Assembly: GCF_004310285.1 (NCBI RefSeq)
Contig: NZ_SISF01000034.1
Coordinates: 1-64,000, forward strand
Reading direction: 5' to 3'
From: Agrobacterium cavarae
GTDB lineage: Bacteria > Pseudomonadota > Alphaproteobacteria > Rhizobiales > Rhizobiaceae
Length of the DNA stretch: 64,000 bases
In this document: one piece after another, positions 34,828-42,928 of the stretch
Position numbering within the stretch: the first letter of the stretch is position 1
How the letters are laid out: every line of letters begins with the position of its first letter
The notes under the pieces: generated by a model
Told to the model about the DNA's origin: nothing
What the model saw: the letters and a program-made list of their open reading frames with translations, nothing else
Databases searched by the model: none
Made by a program: the position numbers and the translations under genes

Positions 34828-36657
34828 ATGTTCCAGTCCTTTGACAACAAGTCCACTCCGCAGTTCGGCAAGGCTCGCGTGGAGGCGTTGCGCTCGACCT
34901 TCGATGCGCTCGGCATAGACGGGTTTCTCATTCCCCGCGCTGATGAGTATCAAGGTGAATACGTACCGGAATGTGCCGAGCGGATGGCATGGTTGACGGG
35001 CTTTACCGGTTCTGCCGGCGTGGTGCTGGTGATGCGGTCGCAAGCCATCGTGTTTGTCGACGGGCGCTATACGACGCAGCTTGCGTCACAGGTTGACCCG
35101 GCGGTGTTTACCGGCGGCGATCTGGTGGGCGCCCCGCCGGCAAAGTGGCTGGGCGACCATGCGCCGAGCGGATTCCGTCTCGGTATCGACCCCTGGCTGC
35201 ATACGAGCGCGGAACTGCTACGGCTGGAAAAGGCTCTTGCCGAAAAGGGTGGCTCCGTCGTGCTGCTGGCTGCCAACCCGCTCGATCCTCTGTGGGAAGG
35301 GCGCCCTGCGGAGCCTCTGGAGCCGGTCGCGATTCAGCCGGACGCCTTTAGCGGCACGCCCGCGCGGCAGAAGATCGACAACATTGCCGAGGATGTGAAA
35401 GGCCGCAAGGCGGATGCGGTTCTCGTGACCGATCCATCGTCGATTGCGTGGATCTTCAACATCCGCGGCAACGACGTGCCGCACACGCCGCATCCGCTGG
35501 CTCGCGCGATTATCCATGCCGCTGGCAAAGCCGATCTGTTTGTGGATGAGCGGAAATTGAACGGCGAGGTCAAAGCCTATCTCAATGACCTCGTGAAGCG
35601 TCACGCGCCGACAGAAATCGAGCCGACCCTTCGCGGGCTTGCTGAGAAGGGCGCGTCGATCCTGGTGGATGCCGACGTGGTGCCTGTGGCGCTGACGCGT
35701 GTCATCAAGGACAATGGCGGCACGGTTGTCGAGGCGATCGACCCCGTGAAGCTGCCGCGTGCCTGCAAGAACGAAGCGGAGCTGGCCGGTTCCGCCGCCG
35801 CCCATATTCAGGATGGCGCGGCGATGGTGGAATATCTGGCATGGCTCGACAGCCAGCAGCCCGGTACCGTCAGCGAAATCCAGGCGGTAACGAAGCTGGA
35901 GCAGGCACGGGCGCGCCTTGGCGAAACGATGCAGAACCCGCTCAAGGACGTTTCCTTCGATACGATTTCCGGCTCCGGCCCGAACGCCGCGATTATCCAT
36001 TACCGCGTGACCACCGATAGCGACCGCCGCCTGCAGGATGGCGAGATGTTTCTGGTGGACTCCGGTGCGCAATATGTGAACGGCACCACCGATATCACGC
36101 GCACCGTCGCCATCGGCAATGTGCCAGACGAGCAGAAGCGCTTCTTCACGCTGGTGCTTAAGGGCGTCATCGCCATCAGCGACGCGAAGTTTCCGAAGGG
36201 AACGCGCGGTTGCGATCTCGATCCGCTGGCGCGCATTGCGCTGTGGAAAGCAGGCGCCGATTACGGCCACGGAACCGGTCACGGAGTCGGCTCCTATCTG
36301 TCAGTGCATGAAGGCCCGCAGCGCATTTCCCGCGTGTCTCAGCAGGAAATCCTGCCGGGGATGATCCTGTCCAACGAGCCTGGCTACTACCGTCCCGGCG
36401 CTTTCGGCATCCGCATCGAGAACCTGATCTATGTGCGAGAGGCCGAGGCAATCGAAGGCGGTGATCAGCCGATGCTCTCCTTCGAGACGCTGACCTGGTG
36501 CCCGATCGACCGCAGACTCATTATCGTTGCGCTGCTGACGGAAGACGAACGCGCCTGGCTGAACGACTATCACGCCAAGACGCGCGAGAAGCTGATGCCG
36601 TTGATCAGCGATGAGAGTGTAAAGCAGTGGCTCGTGGCTGCGACCGAAGCCCTTTGA
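34828..36657 (+). CDS. pepP: Xaa-Pro aminopeptidase P (M24B family)
   Basis: Dimanganese aminopeptidase (609 aa) that removes N-terminal residues before proline. It has the two creatinase-like N-terminal domains (IPRADEYQGEYVPE) and the pita-bread M24 domain. Metal ligands are seen as D in FLVDSGAQY, D in GTTDITRT, H in GHGTGHGVGSYLSVHEGP, E in SNEPGYY and E in RIENLIY. The length near 600 fits the eukaryotic-type APP clade found in alphaproteobacteria, longer than E. coli PepP. Single gene with its own leader hairpin. Confidence 0.93.
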   Translation: MFQSFDNKSTPQFGKARVEALRSTFDALGIDGFLIPRADEYQGEYVPECAERMAWLTGFTGSAGVVLVMRSQAIVFVDGRYTTQLASQVDPAVFTGGDLVGAPPAKWLGDHAPSGFRLGIDPWLHTSAELLRLEKALAEKGGSVVLLAANPLDPLWEGRPAEPLEPVAIQPDAFSGTPARQKIDNIAEDVKGRKADAVLVTDPSSIAWIFNIRGNDVPHTPHPLARAIIHAAGKADLFVDERKLNGEVKAYLNDLVKRHAPTEIEPTLRGLAEKGASILVDADVVPVALTRVIKDNGGTVVEAIDPVKLPRACKNEAELAGSAAAHIQDGAAMVEYLAWLDSQQPGTVSEIQAVTKLEQARARLGETMQNPLKDVSFDTISGSGPNAAIIHYRVTTDSDRRLQDGEMFLVDSGAQYVNGTTDITRTVAIGNVPDEQKRFFTLVLKGVIAISDAKFPKGTRGCDLDPLARIALWKAGADYGHGTGHGVGSYLSVHEGPQRISRVSQQEILPGMILSNEPGYYRPGAFGIRIENLIYVREAEAIEGGDQPMLSFETLTWCPIDRRLIIVALLTEDERAWLNDYHAKTREKLMPLISDESVKQWLVAATEAL

Positions 36658-36683
36658 TGTGAGCCCGTGACGGCATTTTCAAT

Positions 36684-36998
36684 TCATGAGAGCTGAAAAT
36701 GTCGGAGCGCCACGACCAGCGCCCAGCCGGCGAAGAGCATGATCAGGCCGGGGAAGCGCAGACCGACGATCAGCGCCACGATCAAGCCGAGCTTCACATC
36801 ATACCCGCCTTCGAAAAAGGCGGGTGCGACGAGCGTCGTCAGAACGGCGACGGGGACGGCATTCAATCCGGCTTCCACGCGCGGCGGGATGGATTTCATC
36901 CGCGTCATCAGCACGTAACCGCCGACGCGGGTGAGGTAGGTCGCAACAGCACCGGCAACGATGATGATGAGTGTCTGGAGGTGGAAGAACTCGCTCAT
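36684..36998 (-). CDS. azlD: AzlD family branched-chain amino acid exporter subunit
   Basis: Small polytopic membrane protein (104 aa) with four hydrophobic spans. AzlD-family features are the YLTRVGGY segment after the first span and AVPVAVLTTLVAPAF in the third. It works with AzlC/YgaZ as a two-subunit exporter for branched-chain amino acids. Its ATG overlaps the azlC stop by four bases, so the two are translationally coupled. Convergent with pepP, 26 bases apart, across a small inverted repeat (CATTTTCA / TGAAAATG). Confidence 0.88.
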   Translation of the reverse strand: MSEFFHLQTLIIIVAGAVATYLTRVGGYVLMTRMKSIPPRVEAGLNAVPVAVLTTLVAPAFFEGGYDVKLGLIVALIVGLRFPGLIMLFAGWALVVALRHFQLS

Positions 36999-37711
36999 GG
37001 GGTCTGCACCTCGCCCTCTTCGACGGGGTCACTTTTCGCGGGCGGGAGGATGACGGCGATGATGATACCTGTCATCGCGCCGATGCTGACATGCCAGGGC
37101 GAGCCGACGAAGTGGAAGGAAGCGATCGCGCCGACGGCGCTTGCCAGCATAACAGGGTAGAAGCTGTTGCGCTTGCGAAAGCCGAGCACCATGCCCATGA
37201 AATAGATCGGCAGCAGCACGTCAAAGCCAAGCGCTTTTGGATCGCCGACAAGATTGCCGAGCGAGGCGCCGACGACGGTGGAGATCATCCACAGCGCATA
37301 GACGACGAAGGCGTAGCCCATATAGAGCGAATAGCGCACCTCGCCGTGCATTTCCTTCTGCCGGACGGATTCGGCAAATTGCGGATCGACCAGGAAGAAG
37401 AAGCCGATGGCTTTGCGGGCAAAGGACCATTCCGGAACGATGCGGACCATTGCTGCGGAATAAAGCACATGCCGGAAGTTGACGGCAAAGATCGACAGCA
37501 CCACGAGCCATGCCGGCAGGTTTTGATTGAAAAGCTCGATGCCGACCAGCTGGCTGGCCCCGGCATAGATGATGCCGCTCATCAGCGTCGCTTCATAGAT
37601 GGTCATGCCGTTGTCGATGGCGACGGCGCCAAACAGCGCGCCGAAGGGCAAGACGGCAAGAGCGACGGGGAGGCCAAGGCGGATGCCTGACCTGAAGGGT
37701 GATTGTGTCAT
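36995..37711 (-). CDS. azlC: AzlC family branched-chain amino acid exporter
   Basis: Inner membrane protein (238 aa) of the AzlC/YgaZ family, with about seven or eight spans. Diagnostic stretches are GALFGAVA in the first span, GASQLVGIELF in the second and NFRHVLYSAAM in the third. Pairs with the AzlD subunit encoded directly downstream. The ATG at 37711 begins MTQSPFRSGIRLGLP, matching the family; the open frame beyond it is not hydrophobic. Confidence 0.9.
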   Translation of the reverse strand: MTQSPFRSGIRLGLPVALAVLPFGALFGAVAIDNGMTIYEATLMSGIIYAGASQLVGIELFNQNLPAWLVVLSIFAVNFRHVLYSAAMVRIVPEWSFARKAIGFFFLVDPQFAESVRQKEMHGEVRYSLYMGYAFVVYALWMISTVVGASLGNLVGDPKALGFDVLLPIYFMGMVLGFRKRNSFYPVMLASAVGAIASFHFVGSPWHVSIGAMTGIIIAVILPPAKSDPVEEGEVQTP

Positions 37712-37909
37712 GGGGTAGCCGGTCCTGTACCGGAGAACATGGGATGTTTGTCTCCTACAGTCTCGGGCGTATGCGCACAAACAAAAATAAGGAATAGCTT
37801 GATTGATTTATTTGAAGCTTGGCCTGCCCTTCCACCTCTTGTTCTGCCGCATCTCGTTGTCGCACAGTCGCTTTATGCTTTGCACGACCGGCGAGAGGAG
37901 GGCCGCATC

Positions 37910-38158
37910 TTGGAACTGAAAATCGACAAGCAGCAGAAAGCAGGGCTGGCCAAGGCAGTCCAGGATTATCTGGTGAATGAGCTGGATGTCGATGTCAGCG
38001 GGCTGCAATGCGAGATGTTGCTGGACCACGTGGCGGAGGTGATCGGTCCGGCATTCTACAATCAGGGACTACGGGACGCGCAGGCGGTGATCTCACGGCG
38101 AATGGACGACGCAGCGGCTGATATCGACGTGCTGGAGCAGCCATTGAACGGCCGCTGA
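37910..38158 (+). CDS. DUF2164 family protein
   Basis: Small soluble protein (82 aa). The DUF2164 pattern is clear: ELKIDKQQKAGLAKAVQDYLV, then LLDHVAEVIGPAFYNQGLRDAQA. Function is unknown; similar genes are scattered in proteobacteria. No ATG lies near the domain. A TTG at 37910 with GAGGAGGG seven bases upstream gives the exact family length, so I prefer it to the longer frame from 37703 or an intermediate start at 37798. Confidence 0.78.
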   Translation: MELKIDKQQKAGLAKAVQDYLVNELDVDVSGLQCEMLLDHVAEVIGPAFYNQGLRDAQAVISRRMDDAAADIDVLEQPLNGR

Positions 38159-38162
38159 GGGG

Positions 38163-38275
38163 CCTAAAGCGCGTTGCGATCTTTCAGGGTCGCTCACCCG
38201 CGCTTTCATCCTTCCTATTGTCGCATGTCGTGATCACAACACCGTCGCACAGTTTTGCGCGATACGCGCTTTAGG
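38163..38275. repeat. Intergenic element with 11-bp terminal inverted repeats (RIME-like)
   Basis: The segment is bounded by CCTAAAGCGCG at 38163-38173 and its exact complement CGCGCTTTAGG at 38265-38275. It fills the whole gap between DUF2164 and pncA, and its right end covers the pncA stop codon (38271-38273). The sequence type (AAAGCGCG... with internal GCTCACCCGCGC) resembles rhizobial intergenic mosaic elements. It encodes nothing and may fold as RNA. Confidence 0.65.
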
Positions 38276-38897
38276 CTTTCAGAATATCGCTGCTGTTGAC
38301 CACCGCAATCCCCTTGGCGCGCATGGCGGCAATCGCGGCCTTGATGCCTTCCGGGTCGATTCCGCGGCTGGCATCTTCGATGAAGCGCACTTTCACATCC
38401 GGCAGCATGTCGCGCGCATCGAGTGCGGAGAAACTGACGCAGTAATCCGTTGCAAGCCCGCAAATATCCAGAACAGTTACGCCCTCGCGATTGAGGTAAT
38501 CGGCAAGGCCCGTTGTTGCCGACTGATCGTTATCGCGGAAGGCCGAGTAGCTATCGACGGCTGGGTTCTCGCCCTTTTGCTGGACGTGATCGAAGGCTTG
38601 AGTATTGAGATCTGGATGGAAGTCCGCATCCGGCGTTTCCTGAACGCAGTGATCCGGCCACATGACCTGCGGTTTGCCCGACAGTTCGCCCATCTCGAAA
38701 GGCTGCTTACCGGGGTGTTGAGATGCGAAGCTGCCATGATTGGCCGGGTGCCAATCCTGCGAGGCGACGATCAGGTCGTAGCCGCCATTTTCGATCAGCG
38801 CATTGGCAATCGGCACGATCTTGTCGCCATCGGCCACGGGAAGATTTCCGCCGGGGCAGAAGCCGTTCTGGATGTCGATCAGCAGCAGCGCCTTCAT
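38271..38897 (-). CDS. pncA: Nicotinamidase / isochorismatase-like hydrolase PncA
   Basis: Cytoplasmic amidase (208 aa) that converts nicotinamide to nicotinate for NAD salvage; the family also activates pyrazinamide. The catalytic triad can be placed: D8 (LIDIQNGF), K in QKGENP and C in ATDYCVSFSALDA. The metal-site pattern SQDWHPANHGSFA is also present. The ATG at 38897 follows GAAGGAA; the ATG at 38912 is less suited. Its stop codon lies inside a terminal repeat of the neighbouring palindromic element. Confidence 0.93.
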   Translation of the reverse strand: MKALLLIDIQNGFCPGGNLPVADGDKIVPIANALIENGGYDLIVASQDWHPANHGSFASQHPGKQPFEMGELSGKPQVMWPDHCVQETPDADFHPDLNTQAFDHVQQKGENPAVDSYSAFRDNDQSATTGLADYLNREGVTVLDICGLATDYCVSFSALDARDMLPDVKVRFIEDASRGIDPEGIKAAIAAMRAKGIAVVNSSDILKA

Positions 38898-39321
38898 GTG
38901 TCGTTCCTTCAAGTCGATTGCTTGTGGCGGAGCTTAGAAGGTTTTCGTCAAAATGAAAACGACGGGATGACCGGGGCCGCCGTCATCGCCGCATTTTAGG
39001 CAAAGTCGAAAGATACAGGCTTTGCCCAGAAGAGGGGACCCCGACTCAGCCATATGTGTGCTGCACGGACAGCCTTGCTCTTCGGTTTCGACGCCCGAAA
39101 AACAATGGGGCGCGAACATCGGATCTTACCTGCATGAACATGGCTTGCGCTTTTAGGGACAGCGTTTTCAGGGGACTCGTAAAGACTTTGGTTACCATAA
39201 TTCGGCATGCTTCGAACCTGTTCGCTTCGAGGATGGTGCGATTCGCATCTGACGATCGAGGCCAACGCCAAGTCGCCGGCGATAAGCCGGTTTTGCGTAA
39301 ACGGTTCGAGTAACGAGTATC
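38898..39321. other. Intergenic region between pncA and the DUF2778 gene
   Basis: A 424-base divergent gap, presumably with promoters for both genes. Only weak, non-conserved frames are present on either strand. I see no RNA gene or clear promoter motif. Confidence 0.5.
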
Positions 39322-40599
39322 ATGGCGTCATCAGTCGTGACCTATCAGGGCGTGCCCATGCGCGGTGCAGCCCATGCAAAAAAACGTGCTGGCCTGTCAT
39401 CAGGCGGCCTCTCCGCTCTTCTGGGCGGCGGGATCCTTGCCAGTGTCTGCGCTGTGGCGGCTTTCGCTTCGCTTCATGGTATGGCGCAGGCGTCGCATGG
39501 CACTCAACGTTTTGACAAGATGCTGCTGGCTCAGCTGGATCGGCCCGCGAGCGAGGCGCCCGATGACGTGCAGCCCACCATTCACGTCCATAAGTTCTCG
39601 CGCCTTTCGGCCAATCCCGAAGGCCACCAGAAAATGACGCGCCTGGCAGCAGAGCACCATCTCAATGCCAAGCTCTTTGCAGCGCGCTTCGGCACGGCAG
39701 CGGCCATCGACGCTCAAGGCCAGGCGACCGTCAAGGAGCTGGCAGCGCTTCGCCCATCGGCAATCGTCGATTCAGCGCTTGGTCGCGGGCCTGAGACCGC
39801 GATGCTGGAAACACAGGAAGCAAAAGAGCATCCTGCGTTTGAGGCCGCACTCGGTCGCCCGCAGGCGAAGGCCGATGAAGAGATCGATCTTCTGCCGGAG
39901 ACCGTCCCGCTCCCGAATTTCCGCCCGGAGATCGCAAAAGCCTTCGAGGTCGAGCCGACACCGCGTCCTGCCAGCCCATCTGTCGTCGAGAAGGAGATCG
40001 CTGCGCAAGCGACCGTTCCGACGCCCGCCAAACCACCGGTGCAGCAGCCCGCGACATCCACGATGGTTGCCTTCGCGCGGCCCGACAATCCGATGCGCGA
40101 AACGAAAATGGACGCCGTCGTTCCGTGGCCGGATCGCGGTAATGGCACCGCCATCTACGATATTTCTGCAGGTGTCGTGCATCTTCCAAGTGGCGAGAAG
40201 CTTGAGGCCCATTCGGGTATCGGCAAGATGCGTGACAATCCCGATTTCGTGCACGTTAAGATGCGCGGTGCGACGCCACCGTCAAGCTACCGCCTGACCA
40301 TGCGCGAATCACTCTTTCACGGCGTGGAGGCCATTCGTCTGACGCCAGAAAGCGGCGTCAATCCCCATGGCCGTAACGGGCTTCTGGCGCATACCTATAT
40401 GCTGGCGAAGCGCGGTGAATCGAATGGCTGCGTCGTCTTCAAGGAATATCCAAAGTTCCTGGCAGCCTTCAAGCGCGGTGAGGTCAAGCGCCTGATTGTG
40501 GTGCCGAAGCTGAACGGACGTCCTTCCGCTGTCGCAGCCAGCAGCAGTGGAAAGAGCGGCGGCAAGACATTGTTCGGCAGCCTGTTCGGCAAGAGCTGA
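39322..40599 (+). CDS. DUF2778 (Tlde1-like) exported L,D-transpeptidase-type protein
   Basis: Predicted membrane-anchored or exported protein (425 aa). A basic N-terminus is followed by a hydrophobic span at about residues 30-52. The centre (residues 60-260) is low complexity, rich in Ala, Pro and Glu. The C-terminal third carries the DUF2778 domain: IYDISAGVVHLPSGEKLEAHSG, then a His in HGRNGLLAHTYM and a Cys in RGESNGCVVFKEY. The H...S-x-G-C pattern resembles L,D-transpeptidases and T6SS Tlde1 effectors, so the protein may act on peptidoglycan. No T6SS genes are nearby, so a housekeeping wall role is more likely. The ATG start has only a weak ribosome site. Confidence 0.75.
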   Translation: MASSVVTYQGVPMRGAAHAKKRAGLSSGGLSALLGGGILASVCAVAAFASLHGMAQASHGTQRFDKMLLAQLDRPASEAPDDVQPTIHVHKFSRLSANPEGHQKMTRLAAEHHLNAKLFAARFGTAAAIDAQGQATVKELAALRPSAIVDSALGRGPETAMLETQEAKEHPAFEAALGRPQAKADEEIDLLPETVPLPNFRPEIAKAFEVEPTPRPASPSVVEKEIAAQATVPTPAKPPVQQPATSTMVAFARPDNPMRETKMDAVVPWPDRGNGTAIYDISAGVVHLPSGEKLEAHSGIGKMRDNPDFVHVKMRGATPPSSYRLTMRESLFHGVEAIRLTPESGVNPHGRNGLLAHTYMLAKRGESNGCVVFKEYPKFLAAFKRGEVKRLIVVPKLNGRPSAVAASSSGKSGGKTLFGSLFGKS

Positions 40600-40614
40600 G
40601 GTCGCGGACCAGAT

Positions 40615-41037
40615 TTAACGGCGGCGTTGGGTCAGTACCATGCCGCCGAGAATGAAGATCACGCCGAGCGCAGTCGCCCAGATTTTCGGCGGCTGGTCGC
40701 TGAAGAAATCCAGGACGACACCTGAGACCATCTGGCCGCTGATGACGAGGAGTGCGGTGTTGACGGCACCGATGCGCGCGATCAGCCAACTGCCGGAGGC
40801 GATGAAGACAACGCCGATCGGCCCGCCGATGAAGGCGTACCATGGCGCATCGCCCGCACCTGGCGGGAAAAGACCACCAATCACCAGTCCCACCAGCGTC
40901 AGCACGACCAATCCGACAAAGTGATTCCAGAAGGATGCGGTCAGCGGTGACGTGGACAGGCTGAGGCGGCCATTGATCTGGCGGCTGAGCGAAACGAAGA
41001 CGCCGCCGACAAAGGCCATTGCGATCCAGACGATCAT
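40615..41037 (-). CDS. DUF606/YdcZ-type DMT family transporter, second subunit
   Basis: Small membrane protein (140 aa) with about five spans. The sequence VGGVFVSLSRQINGRLSLSTSPLTASFWNHFVG is a clear DUF606 opening. DUF606 proteins are half-size DMT transporters often encoded in pairs, and this one overlaps the start of its partner's stop by four bases (stop of the upstream gene at 41034). Substrate unknown. Convergent with the DUF2778 gene, 15 bases apart. Confidence 0.84.
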   Translation of the reverse strand: MIVWIAMAFVGGVFVSLSRQINGRLSLSTSPLTASFWNHFVGLVVLTLVGLVIGGLFPPGAGDAPWYAFIGGPIGVVFIASGSWLIARIGAVNTALLVISGQMVSGVVLDFFSDQPPKIWATALGVIFILGGMVLTQRRR

Positions 41038-41507
41038 GCCGCTCTCCCCACCAGAATGATGAGAGCGCTGCCGCCGAGGATGAGGGCGATTGCGAGAATG
41101 TCCTGTCCCTGTGGCCGGCGCTTGGGAAAGCCGAACAGGCCCCAGAAATCCGCCGCTAGGCTGAAAATCACCTGCCCAGCCAGTCCAAGGGCGATCGTGC
41201 CGGAAAGTGCCAGAGGCGAATTCACCGCCGTGGAGGTCAGCATGACGAGAACAGCGCCGATCATACCGCCCATATAGGCCCAAAGTGGGGCCTTGGGTTT
41301 TGCTGGCTGTCCCGCCTCCGGTTTGCGGTAGAGCAGCCCCATGATGATGATTGCCGCAACCGTTCCTGTGGCGTGAGCCGTCCAGGAGGAAAAAAGCGCA
41401 TTGCCATAATGGGCGAGCATTCCGTTGAAATGCACCATCAAGGTCAAAAGACCGCCGCTGGCGAAAGCGGCCGCCAGGTGAAGCGGATTGGAACGTGTCG
41501 GCGTCAT
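41034..41507 (-). CDS. DUF606/YdcZ-type DMT family transporter, first subunit
   Basis: Half-size DMT transporter (157 aa), five hydrophobic spans. It shares the DUF606 core with the downstream gene: GGLLTLMVHFNGMLAHYGNALFSSWTAHATGT, and LALGLAGQVIFSLAADFWGLFG in the last half. The pair likely forms a heterodimeric channel. The ATG at 41507 starts the conserved hydrophobic part; the frame extends to 41579 with unconserved charged residues. Confidence 0.84.
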   Translation of the reverse strand: MTPTRSNPLHLAAAFASGGLLTLMVHFNGMLAHYGNALFSSWTAHATGTVAAIIIMGLLYRKPEAGQPAKPKAPLWAYMGGMIGAVLVMLTSTAVNSPLALSGTIALGLAGQVIFSLAADFWGLFGFPKRRPQGQDILAIALILGGSALIILVGRAA

Positions 41508-41745
41508 GGGAAACTTTGTCTCTTTGAGAATGGCCCTGAAGAAGTCATCTGGCTTTAGAACCTTACGGCGCAAAAACAAAACGAAATGCGTTGATGGGTC
41601 CGGCCATTTGCAGTGATGGGTGAGGCATCACCACAGCGCCACGCGTCCATTTCCACACACAAGGGACGCTTCATCTCTTTTGAGACGACGCGTCGTGCTT
41701 CCGATGTTTTAGGGAACAAAATCAGCGCAAAGCTGTTGTTTGCGC
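41508..41745. other. Intergenic gap with ACGACGCGTCGT palindrome
   Basis: Region between the DMT pair and the 41-aa protein, probably with divergent promoters. It includes a 12-base palindrome (41685-41696) within a block that recurs near 56009. No gene is evident inside. Confidence 0.45.
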
Positions 41746-41871
41746 ATGAAAAAAACGACACGCAAACCACTGAGCCGGATGACGATCTTCGTCATCTCGA
41801 TCTTTATTATCGCCGCTATCGTTGCCGCGGTTTACCTGATCGGGTTTACGCCGGGCGAAACGACCGCGTGA
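41746..41871 (+). CDS. Small single-span membrane protein (41 aa)
   Basis: Basic N-terminus (MKKTTRKPLSRM) followed by one long hydrophobic span (IFVISIFIIAAIVAAVYLIGF) and a short acidic tail. The positive-inside pattern suggests an N-in orientation. The ATG lacks a strong ribosome site. Its last 40 bases overlap the 3' end of the opposing glycosyltransferase gene. Sequences of this kind appear conserved in rhizobia by memory only; I name no family. Confidence 0.55.
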   Translation: MKKTTRKPLSRMTIFVISIFIIAAIVAAVYLIGFTPGETTA

Positions 41872-42740
41872 ACCGGTGCCGGGTCGTAGGAGGCCGGGTG
41901 GGTGGGCAATGATACGCTCGAAGAATCACTTTTCCTCTTTGCAGTTGGCAGTGCACGCGGCTTGCGCATATTTCCTGCATAGCCCAAAACAAGCCTCGCC
42001 CCTCTGAACAGGAAACGAGTCACCTCCAGATAGGCGCGGAAGGGCAGGACGGTGAAGTACCGCCAGCGGGGCAGCTTGTAAGCGCGAGCGACGCTTTGAA
42101 TGGAGCTGGTGTTGTCTGCATCCTGCGAAGCGCACAGAGGATAGATGAAGGCCGACTTGAGGCCTGCCAGATATTCGAGATCATAGGCGATATCGTAGGC
42201 CAGGCGCATCGGGACCAGCTTTTCTGCAATCCACTTGGCCGCTTTGCGATTGACGATATAGGCACCCGAGCCTTTTTCGCGCGTCAGTGCGATGCTCAAC
42301 GAGCGTTCAGCCGTCAGCTTGCGGAAGGCATGTTTTTTCCCGTGGCTGACTGTCGATAGCCGCAGAATATCCCAATCGTTTCGATGATCGATTGCAGCCT
42401 CGACCGATTCCATAAACCCCTGCTTGAAGACCACGTCGTCCTCGAGGATCAGCGCAAACTCGGCCTCGCTTTGCAGCAGTCGGCGTGCGCATTCCACGTG
42501 GCTCAGATAACAGCCGATTTCCGGCGGACAGGTCCGGCGGCCGTGCATAAGCTTGTAGGAAAGCTCGCTGAATTCCGGGATCGGAAATTTCAGGGCTCTT
42601 CCATCGACCGCTTCGACACGCTCTGCCGTGAGCCCGATGCCTAAGAGCTTGTCGACCATGGCCTGGTTGCGTTGCTGTGCATTGGCCATGTTGATGAGGT
42701 AAACTGCAAGTATTGAATTAGAATTCTCGAATATATGCAA
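41832..42740 (-). CDS. Glycosyltransferase family 25 (LPS-type)
   Basis: Cytoplasmic or membrane-associated transferase (302 aa). The GT25 pattern is clear: YLINMANAQQRNQAMVDKL at the start, GCYLSHVECARRLL, the metal-binding EDD in LILEDDV, and GSGAYIVNRKAA. GT25 enzymes transfer galactose or other sugars onto LPS or collagen-like acceptors. The C-terminal part is basic. The likely start is TTG at 42740, preceded by TGAGG with six-base spacing; the first ATG (42689) lies inside the first conserved motif. No other LPS genes are adjacent. Confidence 0.85.
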   Translation of the reverse strand: MHIFENSNSILAVYLINMANAQQRNQAMVDKLLGIGLTAERVEAVDGRALKFPIPEFSELSYKLMHGRRTCPPEIGCYLSHVECARRLLQSEAEFALILEDDVVFKQGFMESVEAAIDHRNDWDILRLSTVSHGKKHAFRKLTAERSLSIALTREKGSGAYIVNRKAAKWIAEKLVPMRLAYDIAYDLEYLAGLKSAFIYPLCASQDADNTSSIQSVARAYKLPRWRYFTVLPFRAYLEVTRFLFRGARLVLGYAGNMRKPRALPTAKRKSDSSSVSLPTHPASYDPAPVHAVVSPGVNPIR

Positions 42741-42928
42741 TTTAACCTCAGGAGGACGACTCTGCGAAAACCATGTGGTTATTGCCGAGAATCGCCCCGA
42801 GGGAAATAGTCGAAGCCGTCAGTTACTCAAAAATACGAGGTGAAAACTTAGGGGCCAGCGCGCCTTTTTTGGGCGCACGAGGCATGCTTATCTTCTTCAA
42901 GCTGGCGCGGCTTCTTTATGTTTGGGAA

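Noticed and set aside
36674..36701. CATTTTCA / TGAAAATG repeat between pepP and azlD as a bidirectional terminator
   Set aside because: A+T-rich stem with no T tract on either side; too weak to call.
42841..42880. GCGCC-T6-GGCGC inverted repeat after uvrD as a terminator
   Set aside because: Only five paired bases with the T run in the loop rather than after the stem.
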